This document shows, piece after piece, positions 36,546 to 47,828 of a stretch of 64,000 bases of DNA. The notes beneath the pieces were generated by a model. That model made no database searches, was not told the origin of the DNA, and worked only from the letters and a program-made list of their open reading frames with translations. This stretch comes from Mesocentrotus franciscanus. Lineage: Eukaryota > Echinodermata > Echinoidea > Camarodonta > Strongylocentrotidae. The position numbers and the translations under genes are program-made. Each line of letters opens with the position of its first letter. Position 1 is the first letter of the stretch. The DNA is taken from positions 16,457,330-16,521,329 of the forward strand of contig CP137675.1 of the NCBI GenBank assembly GCA_037976565.1, given 5' to 3'.

Positions 36546-37853
36546 TCTCTTTAATAACCTATACTCTAGTAAAACATTTCTTCTTTTTGTTTATTCAGAT
36601 ACATTAATGTAATTTCAGCTGATAACTTATATCATGCCTTTCATTATGCAGGCGATGGAAGAACTTAATTTAATTTAATTTAATTTAGGAACCTTACATT
36701 AATCTTGATCTAAGGAGACACAAACGTACGGTTATGAATGCCTCCTTATTCCATTGATGTATATGTTTATATTCTCCCTCCCCCATACCCACCTAAATCC
36801 CCCTCTCTCTGTGTGTCTATCTCTCCCTCTCTATCTCTCCTTCTCTCTCTTTCCTTCTCTCTACCTCTCTCTCTCTCTATCTCTGTCACTCTCGCTTTAA
36901 TTTGTTCTCCATCTTTAAATCCTTTCTTTAAACTTGTAATAGCACACTGCTCATCGTTTATCATTGTTTTTCTGGCTTTACATCCAACTTTCCTCAAAGA
37001 TCAGCCTATCGTATGGACAAAAAATATGGCATGATAGCCGTTGTCCGGGGGCAGAATAGTTTGAGTGGTCATATAGTCTTACTAACGATACCCGAGGCCT
37101 GGATCTAAACACGAAGGAGAAACCTTTCACATCCTGCGGCAAAGAAGACTCTAGAACTGTTTGTGGGACTTCAGACTACCTCTACAAGGGTGCACATGAC
37201 GGGAATGGAATAGAATTCCTTGACGCTGCGCATGACTCTCTTATGTCATCTATGTTTGTTGCATCTCAAATGATATCAGTATGACGAGGGTTTCATTTTT
37301 GTCACCGTGGCGTTAATGATAGATATGATGATCCGCGGCGTGAGATTGACGTCCTTTGAGGGTTTTGTTGTTATCAACGGTCTCATGAATCTAATCCTCT
37401 TGATTTCTTATTCACCAAGAGTCATGTATTGTGCCTGGAAGGGCTATGAGGTGCTAAAAATCTATACCCGCTTGACTTAGTTTCCCCCACTCAAAAGGAG
37501 GCGACACGAAATAGATCCTGTAGATGCTTTGTTTTTCAAGGGTTTACCCATATTACGTGTACCGAAGCACGAGTTGAATGTAGTCATCCAACGTTTCCAT
37601 GGGGATGCCTAGCGAAGACTGATGTAAAAGGACATGAGAGTAGAGTCGCCATGACGATGAGGAAGAGATCTGGAGAGGGTGGAGGGGTATCGTTCTCCTC
37701 CAAAATCACTGCTTGGTTTATGAAATCATCGAACTCATTAATCATTCCCATTTCAATATCATTTTTAATGTTCAACCCACTCTCAAGATCTTCAAAAATA
37801 CCCTTGGCAGTAATCGAAAAGTTTATATATATATAAAAGGGTACTAGACATGT
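36546..37853. other. Spacer with CT microsatellite
   Basis: A CT-rich tract lies at 36794-36896 and a short (AATTT)n run at about 36665. No gene is recognised. Confidence 0.5.
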
Positions 37854-37943
37854 GTCAAATGTATAAATTAATGAATTATTATATTGCTAGGTCTTGAGAA
37901 CTAAAAGGTTATTTCAGAGGTTATGATAGGTAAGATATATGAT

Positions 37944-38037
37944 AAATGTTTCTCTTTTATAAAAGAGAAACATTTATATTTCATCCAATGAAATATATCA
38001 GTAATATATTACTGATATATTTCATTGGATGAAATAT
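37944..38037. repeat. Two adjacent perfect palindromes (32 bp and 62 bp), unit 1
   Basis: Positions 37944-37975 are a perfect 32-bp palindrome centred on TTTTATAAAA. Positions 37976-38037 are a perfect 62-bp palindrome centred on AATATATT, with arms beginning ATATTTCATCCAATG. They touch end to end. Either could extrude as a cruciform or form an RNA hairpin. Confidence 0.97.
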
Positions 38038-38098
38038 AGATGGGTTCCCGTTATATAATGTACACGTGTATGCATCTCAATCTAAATCTCCCTCTTCG

Positions 38099-38134
<36 letters not shown>

Positions 38135-38138
38135 CTTC

Positions 38139-38182
<44 letters not shown>

Positions 38183-38680
38183 CTCATCATCTAGTTATCT
38201 CCCTAATCTCCATCCCCATCTACGTTTTAAATTCCCTTTCTTCTCACTCCTTTATTGTCCTGTTTACTTGCCTGCTTCCCATGTCCGTCACTTTTGACGT
38301 TTGAGGCGAGCCTAAGTAATCTAAAGTAATTTAAAGTGGTGTTCCTAATTATAATCAGAATTATCAGCTTGTTATATTAAGTCGTTTGCTAATTAGGACT
38401 TTCAAAGCACCCAGATGCATAAATTTAGTCTGTACAATCCGAATTATGACATCCATTTGAAGGTTAAGTTTTAGTAAATCACATTTAATTTAAAAAATGA
38501 AAATGCTGGAATCTAAACAATTCGGTTTCACATATTTTGTTAAAGATTATTAATGCATAATCTGCGCTTCCAGAGACGTTTCAAACACTGAACCATAATA
38601 AATTAACAACGTAATTTTTGTTGTTGAACATTTCATAATATTCACTGTCTTACCAAAGTATAAAGTGCCAGTCAAGATTT

Positions 38681-38991
38681 ATAATAATAATAATAATAGT
38701 TCGGTTCTTGTATATTCGATCTATTCTGGCATAATACGTTATGAAATAACATCTCTATGCGCTTCCAAAGACCTTTGGACATTATTACCCTAGCTTTAGC
38801 TCCGGCAGCCGTTATCAGCGCAAAGTGCATTTCAAGGAATAATCCTACCAGGTACCCATTTACCTCACCTGGGTTGAGTGTGGCAAATGTAGATCAATGT
38901 CTTTCCAAAGGACATTAGTGCCGTGGCGGGACTCGAACCGCGGACCTTGTGATCGACAGTCCGGTGACGTATCCACTCGACCACAACACCT
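38681..38991 (-). mobile_element. tRNA-headed SINE, best preserved copy
   Basis: On the minus strand the head starts GGTGTTGTGGTCGAGTGGAT, including an A box TGGTCGAGTGG. It continues through a GTC-type anticodon-arm-like stretch to a B box GGTTCGAGTCCC. The body follows (TTTGGAAAGACATTGATCTA, then GGTACCTGGTAGGATT and CTGCCGGAGCTAAAGC) and the end is an (ATT)n tail, seen on + as (AAT)n at 38683-38698. This is the standard plan of an RNA polymerase III-transcribed, LINE-mobilised SINE. Diverged relatives occur at 23640, 41040, 51165, 55560 and 59630. Confidence 0.85.
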
Positions 38992-39123
38992 TAATTAATA
39001 GTTCGGTTTTAATTTTCGACCTTGCATTCGATCGTCAAATGTATAAATTAATGAATTATTATATTGCTAGGTCTTGAGAACTAAAAGGTTATTTCAAAGG
39101 TTATGATAGGTAAGATATATGAT

Positions 39124-39217
39124 AAATGTTTCTCTTTTATAAAAGAGAAACATTTATATTTCATCCAATGAAATATATCAGTAATATATTACTGATATAT
39201 TTCATTGGATGAAATAT
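39124..39217. repeat. Two adjacent perfect palindromes, unit 2 copy
   Basis: The same 32-bp (39124-39155) and 62-bp (39156-39217) palindromes recur without a single change in the second unit of the tandem duplication. Confidence 0.97.
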
Positions 39218-39278
39218 AGATGGGTTCCCGTTATATAATGTACACGTGTATGCATCTCAATCTAAATCTCCCTCTTCG

Positions 39279-39309
<31 letters not shown>

Positions 39310-39320
39310 ATCCTTCTCTC

Positions 39321-39366
<46 letters not shown>

Positions 39367-39860
39367 CTCATCATCTAGTTATCTCCCTAATCTCCATCCC
39401 CATCTACGTTTTAAATTCCCTTTCTTCTCACTCCTTTATTGTCCTGTTTACTTGCCTGCTTCCCATGTCCGTCACTTTTGACGTTTGAGGCGAGCCTAAG
39501 TAATCTAAAGTAATTTAAAGTGGTATTCCTAATTATAATCAGAATTATCAGCTTGTTACATTAAGTCGTTTGCTAATTAGGACTTTCAAAGCACCCAGAT
39601 GCATAAATTTAGTCTGTACAATCCGAATTATGACATCCATTTGAAGGTTAAGTTTTAGTAAATCACATTTAATTTAAAAAATGAAAATGCTGGAATCTAA
39701 ACAATTCGGTTTCACATATTTTGTTAAAGATTATTAATGCATAATCTGCGCTTCCAGAGACGTTTCAAACACTGAACCATAATAAATTAACAACGTAATT
39801 TTTTGTTGTTGAACATTTCATAATATTCACTGTCTTACCAAAGTATAAAGTGCCAGTCAA

Positions 39861-40311
39861 GATTTATAATAATAATAATAATAGTTCGGTTCTTGTATAT
39901 TCGATCTATTCTGGCATAATACGTTATGAAATAACATCTCTATGCGCTTCCAAAGACCTTTGGACATTATTACCCTAGCTTTAGCTCCGGCAGCCGTTAT
40001 CAGCGCAAAGTGCATTTCAAGGAATAATCCTACCAGGTACCCATTTACCTCACCTGGGTTGAGTATGGCAAATGTAGATCAATGTCTTTCCAAAGGACAT
40101 TAGTGCCGTACCATAAGGTACAGCAACCAACGTGGGCATGGCTAGTGGCAAGGAAAGCTGCTTGATGTTAATGTATGCTGTTAAACATTCTTTTCTTCAT
40201 AAAAAGCACTTCGTATTACTCCATACATATCACAGTTCAAAACCCGCGGGACTCGAACCGCGGACCTTGTGATCGACAGTCCGGTGACGTATCCACTCGA
40301 CCACAACACCT
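39861..40311 (-). mobile_element. tRNA-headed SINE, split by about 137 bp
   Basis: This is the duplicate of the SINE at 38681-38991. The head (about 40247-40311) and body (about 39861-40109) are separated by 40110-40246. The extra sequence opens with the small hairpin TACCATAAGGTA. Whether it is an insertion here or a deletion in unit 1 is not settled by the sequence, although an intact SINE in unit 1 favours insertion. Confidence 0.8.
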
Positions 40312-40353
40312 TAATTAATAGTTCGGTTTTAATTTTCGACCTTGCATTCGATC

Positions 40354-40714
40354 TAGTCTAGCTTTTTTCTTTGGAAAGACAATATCAACACTAACAATTT
40401 CCTACGTCATACTGTAAATTCGATACATCAAGTAGTGATAAACATGAAATAATGATTCCCCGTAGCTCTTATGAGTAAAATGAAAACGCGAATTTGAACT
40501 GCCGAACTTGGGTTCGCAGACGACACATTGCTCGCCACTATTGATTGGAGGATCGGATATTTGTCTCAAGTTCGCTCTTTAACACAGATCGATTTCATAT
40601 GATGGGGTGTCATCATCCAACACCAAATTTGAGATCTCAGAGTGACCTGCATTTTAAACAAGTTGAAAACGTTACTGTACCCAGCTCACAATAATTATAC
40701 TGTTAATAATGAAT

Positions 40715-40771
<57 letters not shown>

Positions 40772-41039
40772 GTGGTGGTGGTGGTGGTGGTGGTGGTGAG
40801 AGTGGTGGTGGTGATGGTGGGGTGACGGTGATGATGGTAATAATGATAATAACAATAAAACAAATGAATTCCTTGAAATGCTAGAGCGCCATAATGGCAA
40901 CCATGTTAAAGCCTGGATACCAATTGTGGAGCACCAGGAGTGTCAATGTTAAGCACATAAGTACTATACAAGAAACCCAGTAGAAGATTGTATTTGTGTA
41001 TATAGCACGCATCATTTTATAATTATACTGTCGCTCTGC
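40354..41039. other. Spacer with a compound trinucleotide microsatellite
   Basis: (GAT)n at 40716-40770 passes directly into (GGT)n at 40772-40800. Poly-Asp/Gly and poly-His open frames arise from it. No gene is recognised. Confidence 0.8.
40716..40830. repeat. Compound (GAT)n(GGT)n microsatellite
   Basis: Eighteen or so GAT units followed by about ten GGT units and a degenerate GGT/GAT tail. The open frames through it are homopolymeric and not called. Confidence 0.96.
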
Positions 41040-41270
41040 ATCTGCGCTTCCCAAAAGAAGGCTGTGGAAATAATATTACCCGGGATTCAGCTGCGGCAAC
41101 CGATATCACCGTACAGTATATGCAAGGAATGTACCCATCCATGTCTCCATTTTCCTAACCTGGGCAAAAATAGATTTGTGTCACTGGAGAGTAGCACTGT
41201 GGCATTGATTTGAACCATGTACCTTCTAATCAATAGCCAGGTCACTTACCCCCTAGCCCACATCACCTCT
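41040..41270 (-). mobile_element. tRNA-headed SINE, diverged copy
   Basis: On the minus strand, the head GGTGATGTGGGCTAGGGGGT is followed by GGTTCAAATCA (B-box-like). Then come body blocks CCCAGGTTAGGAAAATGGA and GGTTGCCGCAGCTGAATCCC, and AAGCGCAGATGCAGAG near the end. Order and spacing match the SINE at 38681-38991, with substantial divergence. Confidence 0.75.
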
Positions 41271-43578
41271 ACACTATACAAACATTCATCACAACCATCT
41301 GACCTAAGGGGATCCCATCTCTGCGCTTTTGGTGCATTTCATGTCTCTTGTCCTTGCTCTGAAAGCAATGCCCTTCGGAGACACGTTGAAGTAAGGAAAA
41401 CCTGCTTATTTATATATTCGATGTAACGAAGAAGGTGACCTTTTGCAGGCTTTGCTAAACAATGCTAATTTCAGTCGTTTGTTTTATTCATTACGGTACT
41501 TTTAACACACATACAGAATGCAGATAGATAGATAAGACGGCCGCGGCATTCCCACTGAAAGGCAAAAGACGGGTTGATGGAGGTGAAGGGAAGAACGGAG
41601 CGGGGAAAAAGGATGAAGACATGATTAGAGGGTTTTTCCTTTCGTCTACCTCCGTAAATCATTACGAAGTTGTGTCTGGTAGGCTCCTTTTATGTTCATA
41701 TTAGTTTTACTGTTATGTCTCGAGACTAACACAAAATTGTAAATCAAACCTTAATTCGTAAGACATGATTTATCTTAATTTGCAAGCCAAAATAGGGATC
41801 GAAATTAAAGATTCGGCCTACAACAAGGTAGGATGAGGTTTTGGGGCCTTCATTTTCTGCAATCCATTAACGATGAATTATTTACGTGTCAGTCATTTTT
41901 TTTTGTAATTTCTATCTCTAAATATATTTACTAGCTTCCACTGGCATGTCGTCGTTTTGCGACAAAATTTCTAGGATTAACATTTTTTTCTTCAAATTTT
42001 GCTTTCCTCTCTGGCTCTTTATGTCTGTCTGTCTCTCTCTCTCTCTATATATATATATATCTCTCTTTCTCGTATCCCTCTCGAAGTGCTTGTCGGCGTC
42101 CCCATCTCCCTTTCAATATAAACATTTCCCTTTCATCGTAGGAACCTCATCTTCCGTTACCAAACAAGGGACAGTTTTGTTTGTGTATCTAACTATAACA
42201 ATTGTGTCTCGTTCTCTCTATCTCTCTCTCTCTCTCTCTCCCTCCCTCTATGTCTCTCTCTTAAAGTGCCTGTGACGCATGTCGGACATTTTGAAGTGCT
42301 CGTCTGCCGACCGGTCGTATTGGACTGACTCGTTAAAAGGTGTGTTGTATAATTGTCAACATCAAGAAAGTTTTTAGAAGTTACATTATCTCAATGTTCC
42401 TTTATTCATGACTGGAATTTGGGCAAAAAGGGCGAGAGTGTGCTTTTACAACCTGACCACACGCTACTTTGATGCTTTCACACTTTTAGAAGATCACAAA
42501 AGCAACATCAAATTAGGCTGCTAAGGCTTATGTAGTTAAGGTAGATTGGCGGAATTATTTAATTCAATATACCATACAAAGTAATACATTCCTCAAAGCG
42601 CTTTTAAGGTTCAGTTGGGGAGAGTTCCATTGATAATATAAAACCGATAGAACACAGTTATGTCATAGTTTATGCAAACAAAAGCGAATAATTTTGAAAC
42701 CTTTATTAAACAAAACATGTATGTTATATTTCAAATCTCCCTATCAATGAGGACTTTCCAACGCGAAGGGGAAAAAGGACATACGACAATGTAGTTTAAT
42801 GTATACAATGTAGGATTTGTTAGTAGCTATATTTATTTATACACTTTAATAGAGTCTTCCCTAACCCCCTCCCCTCTCATCTCAACCACCCCTCCCCCTC
42901 TCTTTCTCTTTCTACCTCTCTTTCTCTCTCCCTCTCTCATTCTCTCTTCCTTGCAATGTTGAAGCATTACTTGCAGACAATAAACTTACTTTGAGGAAAT
43001 TAATATTTCAGCTTGTGAAAATCCGGTCAACGTCTAGCTCTTATTGGTCAATGTAATTCTCTACGTCGAAGGCCAAGCGTCGAGTCCAAGTTGTCGAAAA
43101 GTGGCCATGCAAAAGTCACCAGCGGACATGGATGGCGCAATCGGCCAGTACGTTCCCCTTTAAAAAAACCTATCGCGCAATAACCCTTCATTAATGGAAT
43201 GCACAGAAAATATACCATATTTATTTATTGGTCTATAAGAACTGACCATCAGCCGGGCTGAAAGGGTCAGCTTGTAACAAGAATACAATAATATTATGAT
43301 AATAGAATGTACACAAGAAATACATTAATAGTATAAACAAATCGAAAAATACAAAGAAATAAACATTGCATCAGTAGGCTCACACACGTGATATCAAAGA
43401 GATGAGGAATGGGAGATAGTACAGAGGGAGATAGCCGAGGAAAGGGAGAGAGCTAGAGAGAGAGAGGGATATGGAGCGACAAGAAAAGTAAAGATGGGAG
43501 AGAAAGATGTGAATACTAATATGAGGGGAGGTAATAAGTGGGGAGAAATAGAGCCGAAGATGAGAAAGAGAGACACAA

Positions 43579-43615
<37 letters not shown>

Positions 43616-44237
43616 GAGAGAAAGATAGAAAAGTAGAAGCTAGACTGAGACAGTGTATCCAATATTAACAAGGATACATTAAGTATTAATTAATGCTAAA
43701 CAATACAATGGAAATAAATATTACACAAAAACTTGAAAGTACAAACTGTATGCATATATAACAAAGAAGTAATGTGTTAATGCATATTGGAGCATTTTAC
43801 ATTTTGTATTAAAAGATGCACCTGAAATGTTCAAAACCACTCGTTATTAAAGTGCTTGTCAGAAATTTTCGGAAGATTGTGCCCACCATTTTTGTTTAAA
43901 TACATAATGCTGGATCCGCCTCTCATATCACTGACAGTAAATGGTTACCTTTGCATTTTTAGCGCTTCTTCTTTTGCCGTCTTCTCTTCTAGATGTTGCC
44001 TCGAATAATTGCACTGCTTGAGTATCTCATTGAGTAAACATATTACTCACATTGGTGTCTAAAGCCCGTGCATACAACCATGAAGTCGTGGAGATACGCC
44101 TCAAAAAGCAACCGGATTACCAGTAATGACCCCTGCAGTCAATATCATCCCCGCCACACTCCAGACTCATCCAGGATGAGCGTGAGGATGGGTATTCAGT
44201 ACGGTCCTTTGTTATACCTCAGTCACATCTTCAAGCT
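41271..44237. other. Spacer with CT and GA microsatellites
   Basis: CT/TA tracts at 42025-42070 and 42215-42262, and a GA tract at 43570-43625 preceded by a purine-rich stretch from 43400. No coding exon is recognised. Confidence 0.5.
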
Positions 44238-44339
44238 GGGCCCTGTTTCATAAAAGTTGTTATCAATAACAAATCTGCTCACAGCCAATCAAATGCAAGG
44301 ATTTCAGTAGCTTATAACATTTATCGTAACACAGGGTCC
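44238..44339. mobile_element. About 100-bp TIR element, GGGCCCTGTTTCATAAA ends
   Basis: The left tip GGGCCCTGTTTCATAAAAGT and the right tip (reverse complement GGACCCTGTGTTACGATAAA) are imperfect inverted repeats about 25 bp long, each running into a GTTA block. It is small and non-coding. No target duplication is obvious. Confidence 0.6.
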
Positions 44340-45069
44340 TGATGTCACAGCGACTCCACACCGACTAATTGCTCGCTATTAGTGGTTAATGTATTTTTCT
44401 TTGTGGTCTGCCATCGGTCTGGTAACGGTTTACTTGGTGTGACTGGGGTATCTGAGGACATCCTCTGTAAGGTCGTTGGAGAGTAATCTTCGTTTTCCCT
44501 TCTTTTGCCTGTGACATCTACAAAACATCTCCTCACCATAAACTGGTGTACTTTATCTTTTGAAGAGCGAAAGTACACATTTCGCCCAAGAATGACAACA
44601 TTCGTTGGGTTTTTTGTTGTCATGAGTTCAATCGCACGATTCGTTGCACATTAGATGTGCCACTTTGAGACACGCTGGATAAGGCATTAAATTGTAGCCG
44701 ATCAAGGATATCACCGTTGTCAGCTCTGATAAAGTTCAGTTACAGACAAAGATGTCTAGGGAACTACATTAAAGAGTCAACAAACTTTGTATTCTGAAGA
44801 GGTTTCTTTGTCCTTCGTTGCAGATTTTCATAGGCATGATTTATTGCATAATTTCGAACATTTCTGTAAAAGAAAATTACAAGCATTGTCATTAACTTGT
44901 TAGAAAGAAATTGATGTTGGCGTTTTGTCATAAATATAATACGTGATGTCTAATGAATGATTGAGTTAAGGGGTTTTTTGCATTTACAATATCAAAAATA
45001 TTTACGATGTGCACTAACTAAATCACGCAGAAATGTTTACAAAACCCTTTGAAATATGAAAAAATGGTG
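44340..45069. other. Spacer
   Basis: No supported gene. The minus-strand 92-codon frame at 44345-44623 has no recognisable domain. Confidence 0.5.
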
Positions 45070-45370
45070 TTAAAGGTACTATGTCCCATTTGCAGGCCTA
45101 AAAAATGAAAAGGTTAACACCGGCATTTGAAAAATAATACTAATTTAGAACTTCCCTGATAACAAAAGGGCTTGAAAATGTCTTTTTGTGGGAAAATAAC
45201 GACCGTTAGTTTTCGAATCGACTGTAGTAATTGGAATCATTTCAGACCCTTGTACCTAATGGTCGTACGTTTTGTGCTGCGCAAAGATTCCATCTGTTTA
45301 ATTTTGGCCATTACAAGAAGTGGGTTATTGATGTAGACAAATGCTCATGTAACCTCTACAGCTTGAGTGA
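45070..45370. mobile_element. GGTACTATGTCCC element, copy 2 (one end)
   Basis: The sequence begins TTAAAGGTACTATGTCCCAT. It is the reverse complement of the right half of the element at 16973-17516 up to about 45370, sharing GTTATTGATGTAGACAAATG and GTCGTACGTTTTGTGCTG with few changes. The opposite end was not found, so the copy is probably truncated. Confidence 0.8.
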
Positions 45371-45455
45371 TAAGCGGATAGAATGTCTTTATATAGGACT
45401 TATTCCAGGTCAAAAGTCAGAGTTCGTATTATTGTGAAGTGGTATAATGTGGTAG

Positions 45456-45867
45456 TTATGACGCAGAGAAGACCTCTTTGTGTAATTGATTTTGAATGGA
45501 TTGACAGCGTCCTTCTATATTTTCGTGGAGTTCCATCACAAATCCAATAATTAAAGTATAAACAAAACAAACAAAATAAATAAAAAATTAATGAAGGAGG
45601 TATCTGTATATTCCTACAAGAGGGGTGGGGGGTGTTGCATAGACGGACAGCTATTGCAATGAATGTCTGTCCAGTGTATTTATCATAAAGATAACAAATC
45701 TGCCAAGTTCAGTACATTCTCTTTCTTTTTCGCTTTTTCTTTCTTTTTTTAGTAATCTCTCTCTCTCTCTCTCTCTCTCAAAGTCTTCCTATACCCCTTC
45801 TCCCTTTTCTGCCACACACACACACACAAACACACTCTCTCTATCTTTCTTTCTTTTTCAGTACCCC

Positions 45868-45898
<31 letters not shown>

Positions 45899-46700
45899 CC
45901 TTTCCTCTCTCTCTCTCTCCTCTCTCTCTCTCTGTCCCTCCCCCTTCTATAAATCTATCACTAAAATACTTGTTTAAACATGAGGCCTCCGTGCATTATC
46001 TCGATAATGCATAAATCACTAGTATCCAAATAGCAGTATAACGTGCTAAATAAATGTCTTGCCTCTCAATTTGATGGCATCGTGTAAGACATTTGCTAGT
46101 AGAGAATCGTACATAAAGTTCTCCCTCCTATGTTAGTCATCGAAGAGCTTAGTGAAATCTAGACTTATAGTTTTATGGCAATTTAAACTTATAGGAGAAT
46201 GGCTATCATGTCTTAAAATAAGCTGATTTTTTTTCCCCCACCACACACACACAAACAAAACATGATGCTTAGACACCCATGTCCGCCGTATACAGCTCAA
46301 TCCGAAGTTCTTTTGCATCCGTGTGGATTCATGTAAAGTCTTATAACTTATTTTCTTCTAGCCAAGATTGAAGCGCAGGTTTAAGTGACTTAAAGGGAGT
46401 GTAGCATGGCAAATACTGGTTAACGCCATCTACGTCTTCTTTTGGACAACTGCACGTAAACGAATGGACGCGTCCTTCTTTATTTTGTTGGCGTTCCACG
46501 ACATACTCAATAATTACAGCACAGATATATATATATATCTAAAACAGAATTCATCAAGGGTGTGTCCGAGTATTTCTAATAACAGGGGCGGAGAGGGAGT
46601 TTGATAGACGGACGGGAGTTGGAATGAATGTCTGTCTAATGTATTTATCATAAGAAAAATCTACTCATTTCAGTACTTTCTCTTTCGCCCTCTATTTTCT
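45456..46700. repeat. Diverged tandem duplication, about 0.95 kb spacing, each followed by CT tract
   Basis: Sequence 45480-45740 is similar to 46430-46690. Shared blocks are GCGTCCTTCT.TATTTT, GTTCCA.CACA, ATAGACGGAC, TTG.AATGAATGTCTGTC, GTATTTATCATAA and TTCAGTAC.TTCTCTTTC. Both copies run into CT microsatellites (45755-45940 and 46690-46880). Divergence indicates an old duplication. Confidence 0.7.
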
Positions 46701-46720
46701 CTCGCTCTCTCTCTCTCTCT

Positions 46721-46762
<42 letters not shown>

Positions 46763-46880
46763 TCTCCTCTTTCTCTCTTTCTCTCTTCCTCTCTCTCTCT
46801 CCCTCTCTTACTCTCTTCTTCTCTCCCTTCCTCTCTCTTTCTCTCCCTTTCTATCTTCTTCTTTCCCTTCCTCTCTGTCT
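46690..46880. repeat. (CT)n-rich tract
   Basis: Long polypyrimidine tract of CT, CTTT and CCT units. The Arg/Glu-rich frame on the minus strand is an artefact. Confidence 0.95.
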
Positions 46881-47630
46881 TCTTTATCACACAGCTAATG
46901 ATGTCATCTATTTCAAAATGAGATAATGTTAGTTTCCCGCCTAATGCCTGCGGCCTGTGAAGAACTTAACAAGTTGGTGTTTTTGGTACTAGAGAACGTG
47001 TTAACATACAAAACGAGTTGGATAATGTACATATCAACGCCCATTACACTGTGTTCCAAATAAGCGTACGCGCGACGTGTATATGGGCGAGCGTGTGTGC
47101 GTGTGTTATCCTTCACACTTAATATCCAAACGTGCGTAGATACTATCGAAAAGCTTAGGAAAATAGAAACAAAATAATGCTTACAATGTTAGATGGCTTG
47201 ATAGATCAGTAAATAAACGATTTTCGTAAGCCCCATGATTCAAATCGTCATATTTTGTTAATCTTGGTAATTCAAAACTATTCTAAACTGCTGCAACCTT
47301 CAGTTTCACTATTAGTGGTAAATTCAAGAAAGTATCCCCATTCACCAGAGAAAGAATAAAATTGTCGTGGTTAATTTACGTAGAGGGTTCAATAAATAAA
47401 ATTGTGTAGCTTTAAGATTACCTTCATCATTTTTGGGGGGATGTCATTTTTATTTATTTTAATGGCAAATTTTTGCCATCTCTTCAGCCAGAACTTAATT
47501 GTAGAGACATTTGTGATGCATCTGTATTTAGACTTCTGCTTTAAGAGAGATTAAACTTTATAAAGTGAGAATAAAGATATAACAACCGAAGGTTGGTGAT
47601 GTAATTGGATAATATTCTGTATAACATGAC
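46881..47630. other. Spacer
   Basis: No gene or element is recognised. Confidence 0.5.
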
Positions 47631-47828
47631 CAGGGCCCTCTTGCATCAAGATCAAGGGCAACTTTATGATAGATATATGACCAAACGCAAAGTTGCGCTT
47701 GAAAAAAAATCAAACGCAACTCTCTTTATGCAATGCGCAGTTGCGTTTGATTGCAAGTTGCGTGTGATATTTGCATTTGATCTGAGTTGCGATCAATCGC
47801 AACTTGACTTTTATGCAAGAGGGCCCTG
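47631..47828. mobile_element. 198-bp TIR element, CAGGGCCCTCTTGCAT ends
   Basis: The left tip CAGGGCCCTCTTGCATCAAG and the right tip (reverse complement CAGGGCCCTCTTGCATAAAA) are inverted. The interior holds several inverted and direct copies of GTTGCG/CGCAAC words, for example AGTTGCGTTTGATTGC. CAGGG-type ends recall hAT elements, but a convincing 8-bp target duplication was not seen. It has no coding capacity. Confidence 0.75.

Larger units (their letters stand above)
37854..39033. repeat. Tandem duplication, unit 1 (1180 bp)
   Basis: The unit starts GTCAAATGTATAAATTAATG and runs to the GATC at 39030-39033; unit 2 begins directly after it. Identity is very high, with only scattered substitutions and CT-length differences. 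It contains two adjacent perfect palindromes, a CT microsatellite (38100-38182) and a minus-strand SINE. Confidence 0.95.
39034..40353. repeat. Tandem duplication, unit 2 (1320 bp, with an extra 137 bp)
   Basis: This is the second head-to-tail copy of 37854-39033. It differs mainly by about 137 bp of extra sequence (40110-40246) inside the SINE, between its tRNA-like head and its body, and by a slightly longer CT tract. The flank after it (TAGTCTAGC) is unique. The pair could be a real local duplication or two haplotypes joined by assembly. Confidence 0.93.

Noticed and set aside
38900..38991. Functional tRNA gene on the minus strand
   Set aside because: The head resembles a tRNA with A and B boxes, but it continues into a SINE body and (ATT)n tail and the acceptor stem does not pair well, so it is a SINE head.
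40642..40884. Poly-Asp/poly-Gly and poly-His frames
   Set aside because: They arise from the compound (GAT)n(GGT)n microsatellite.
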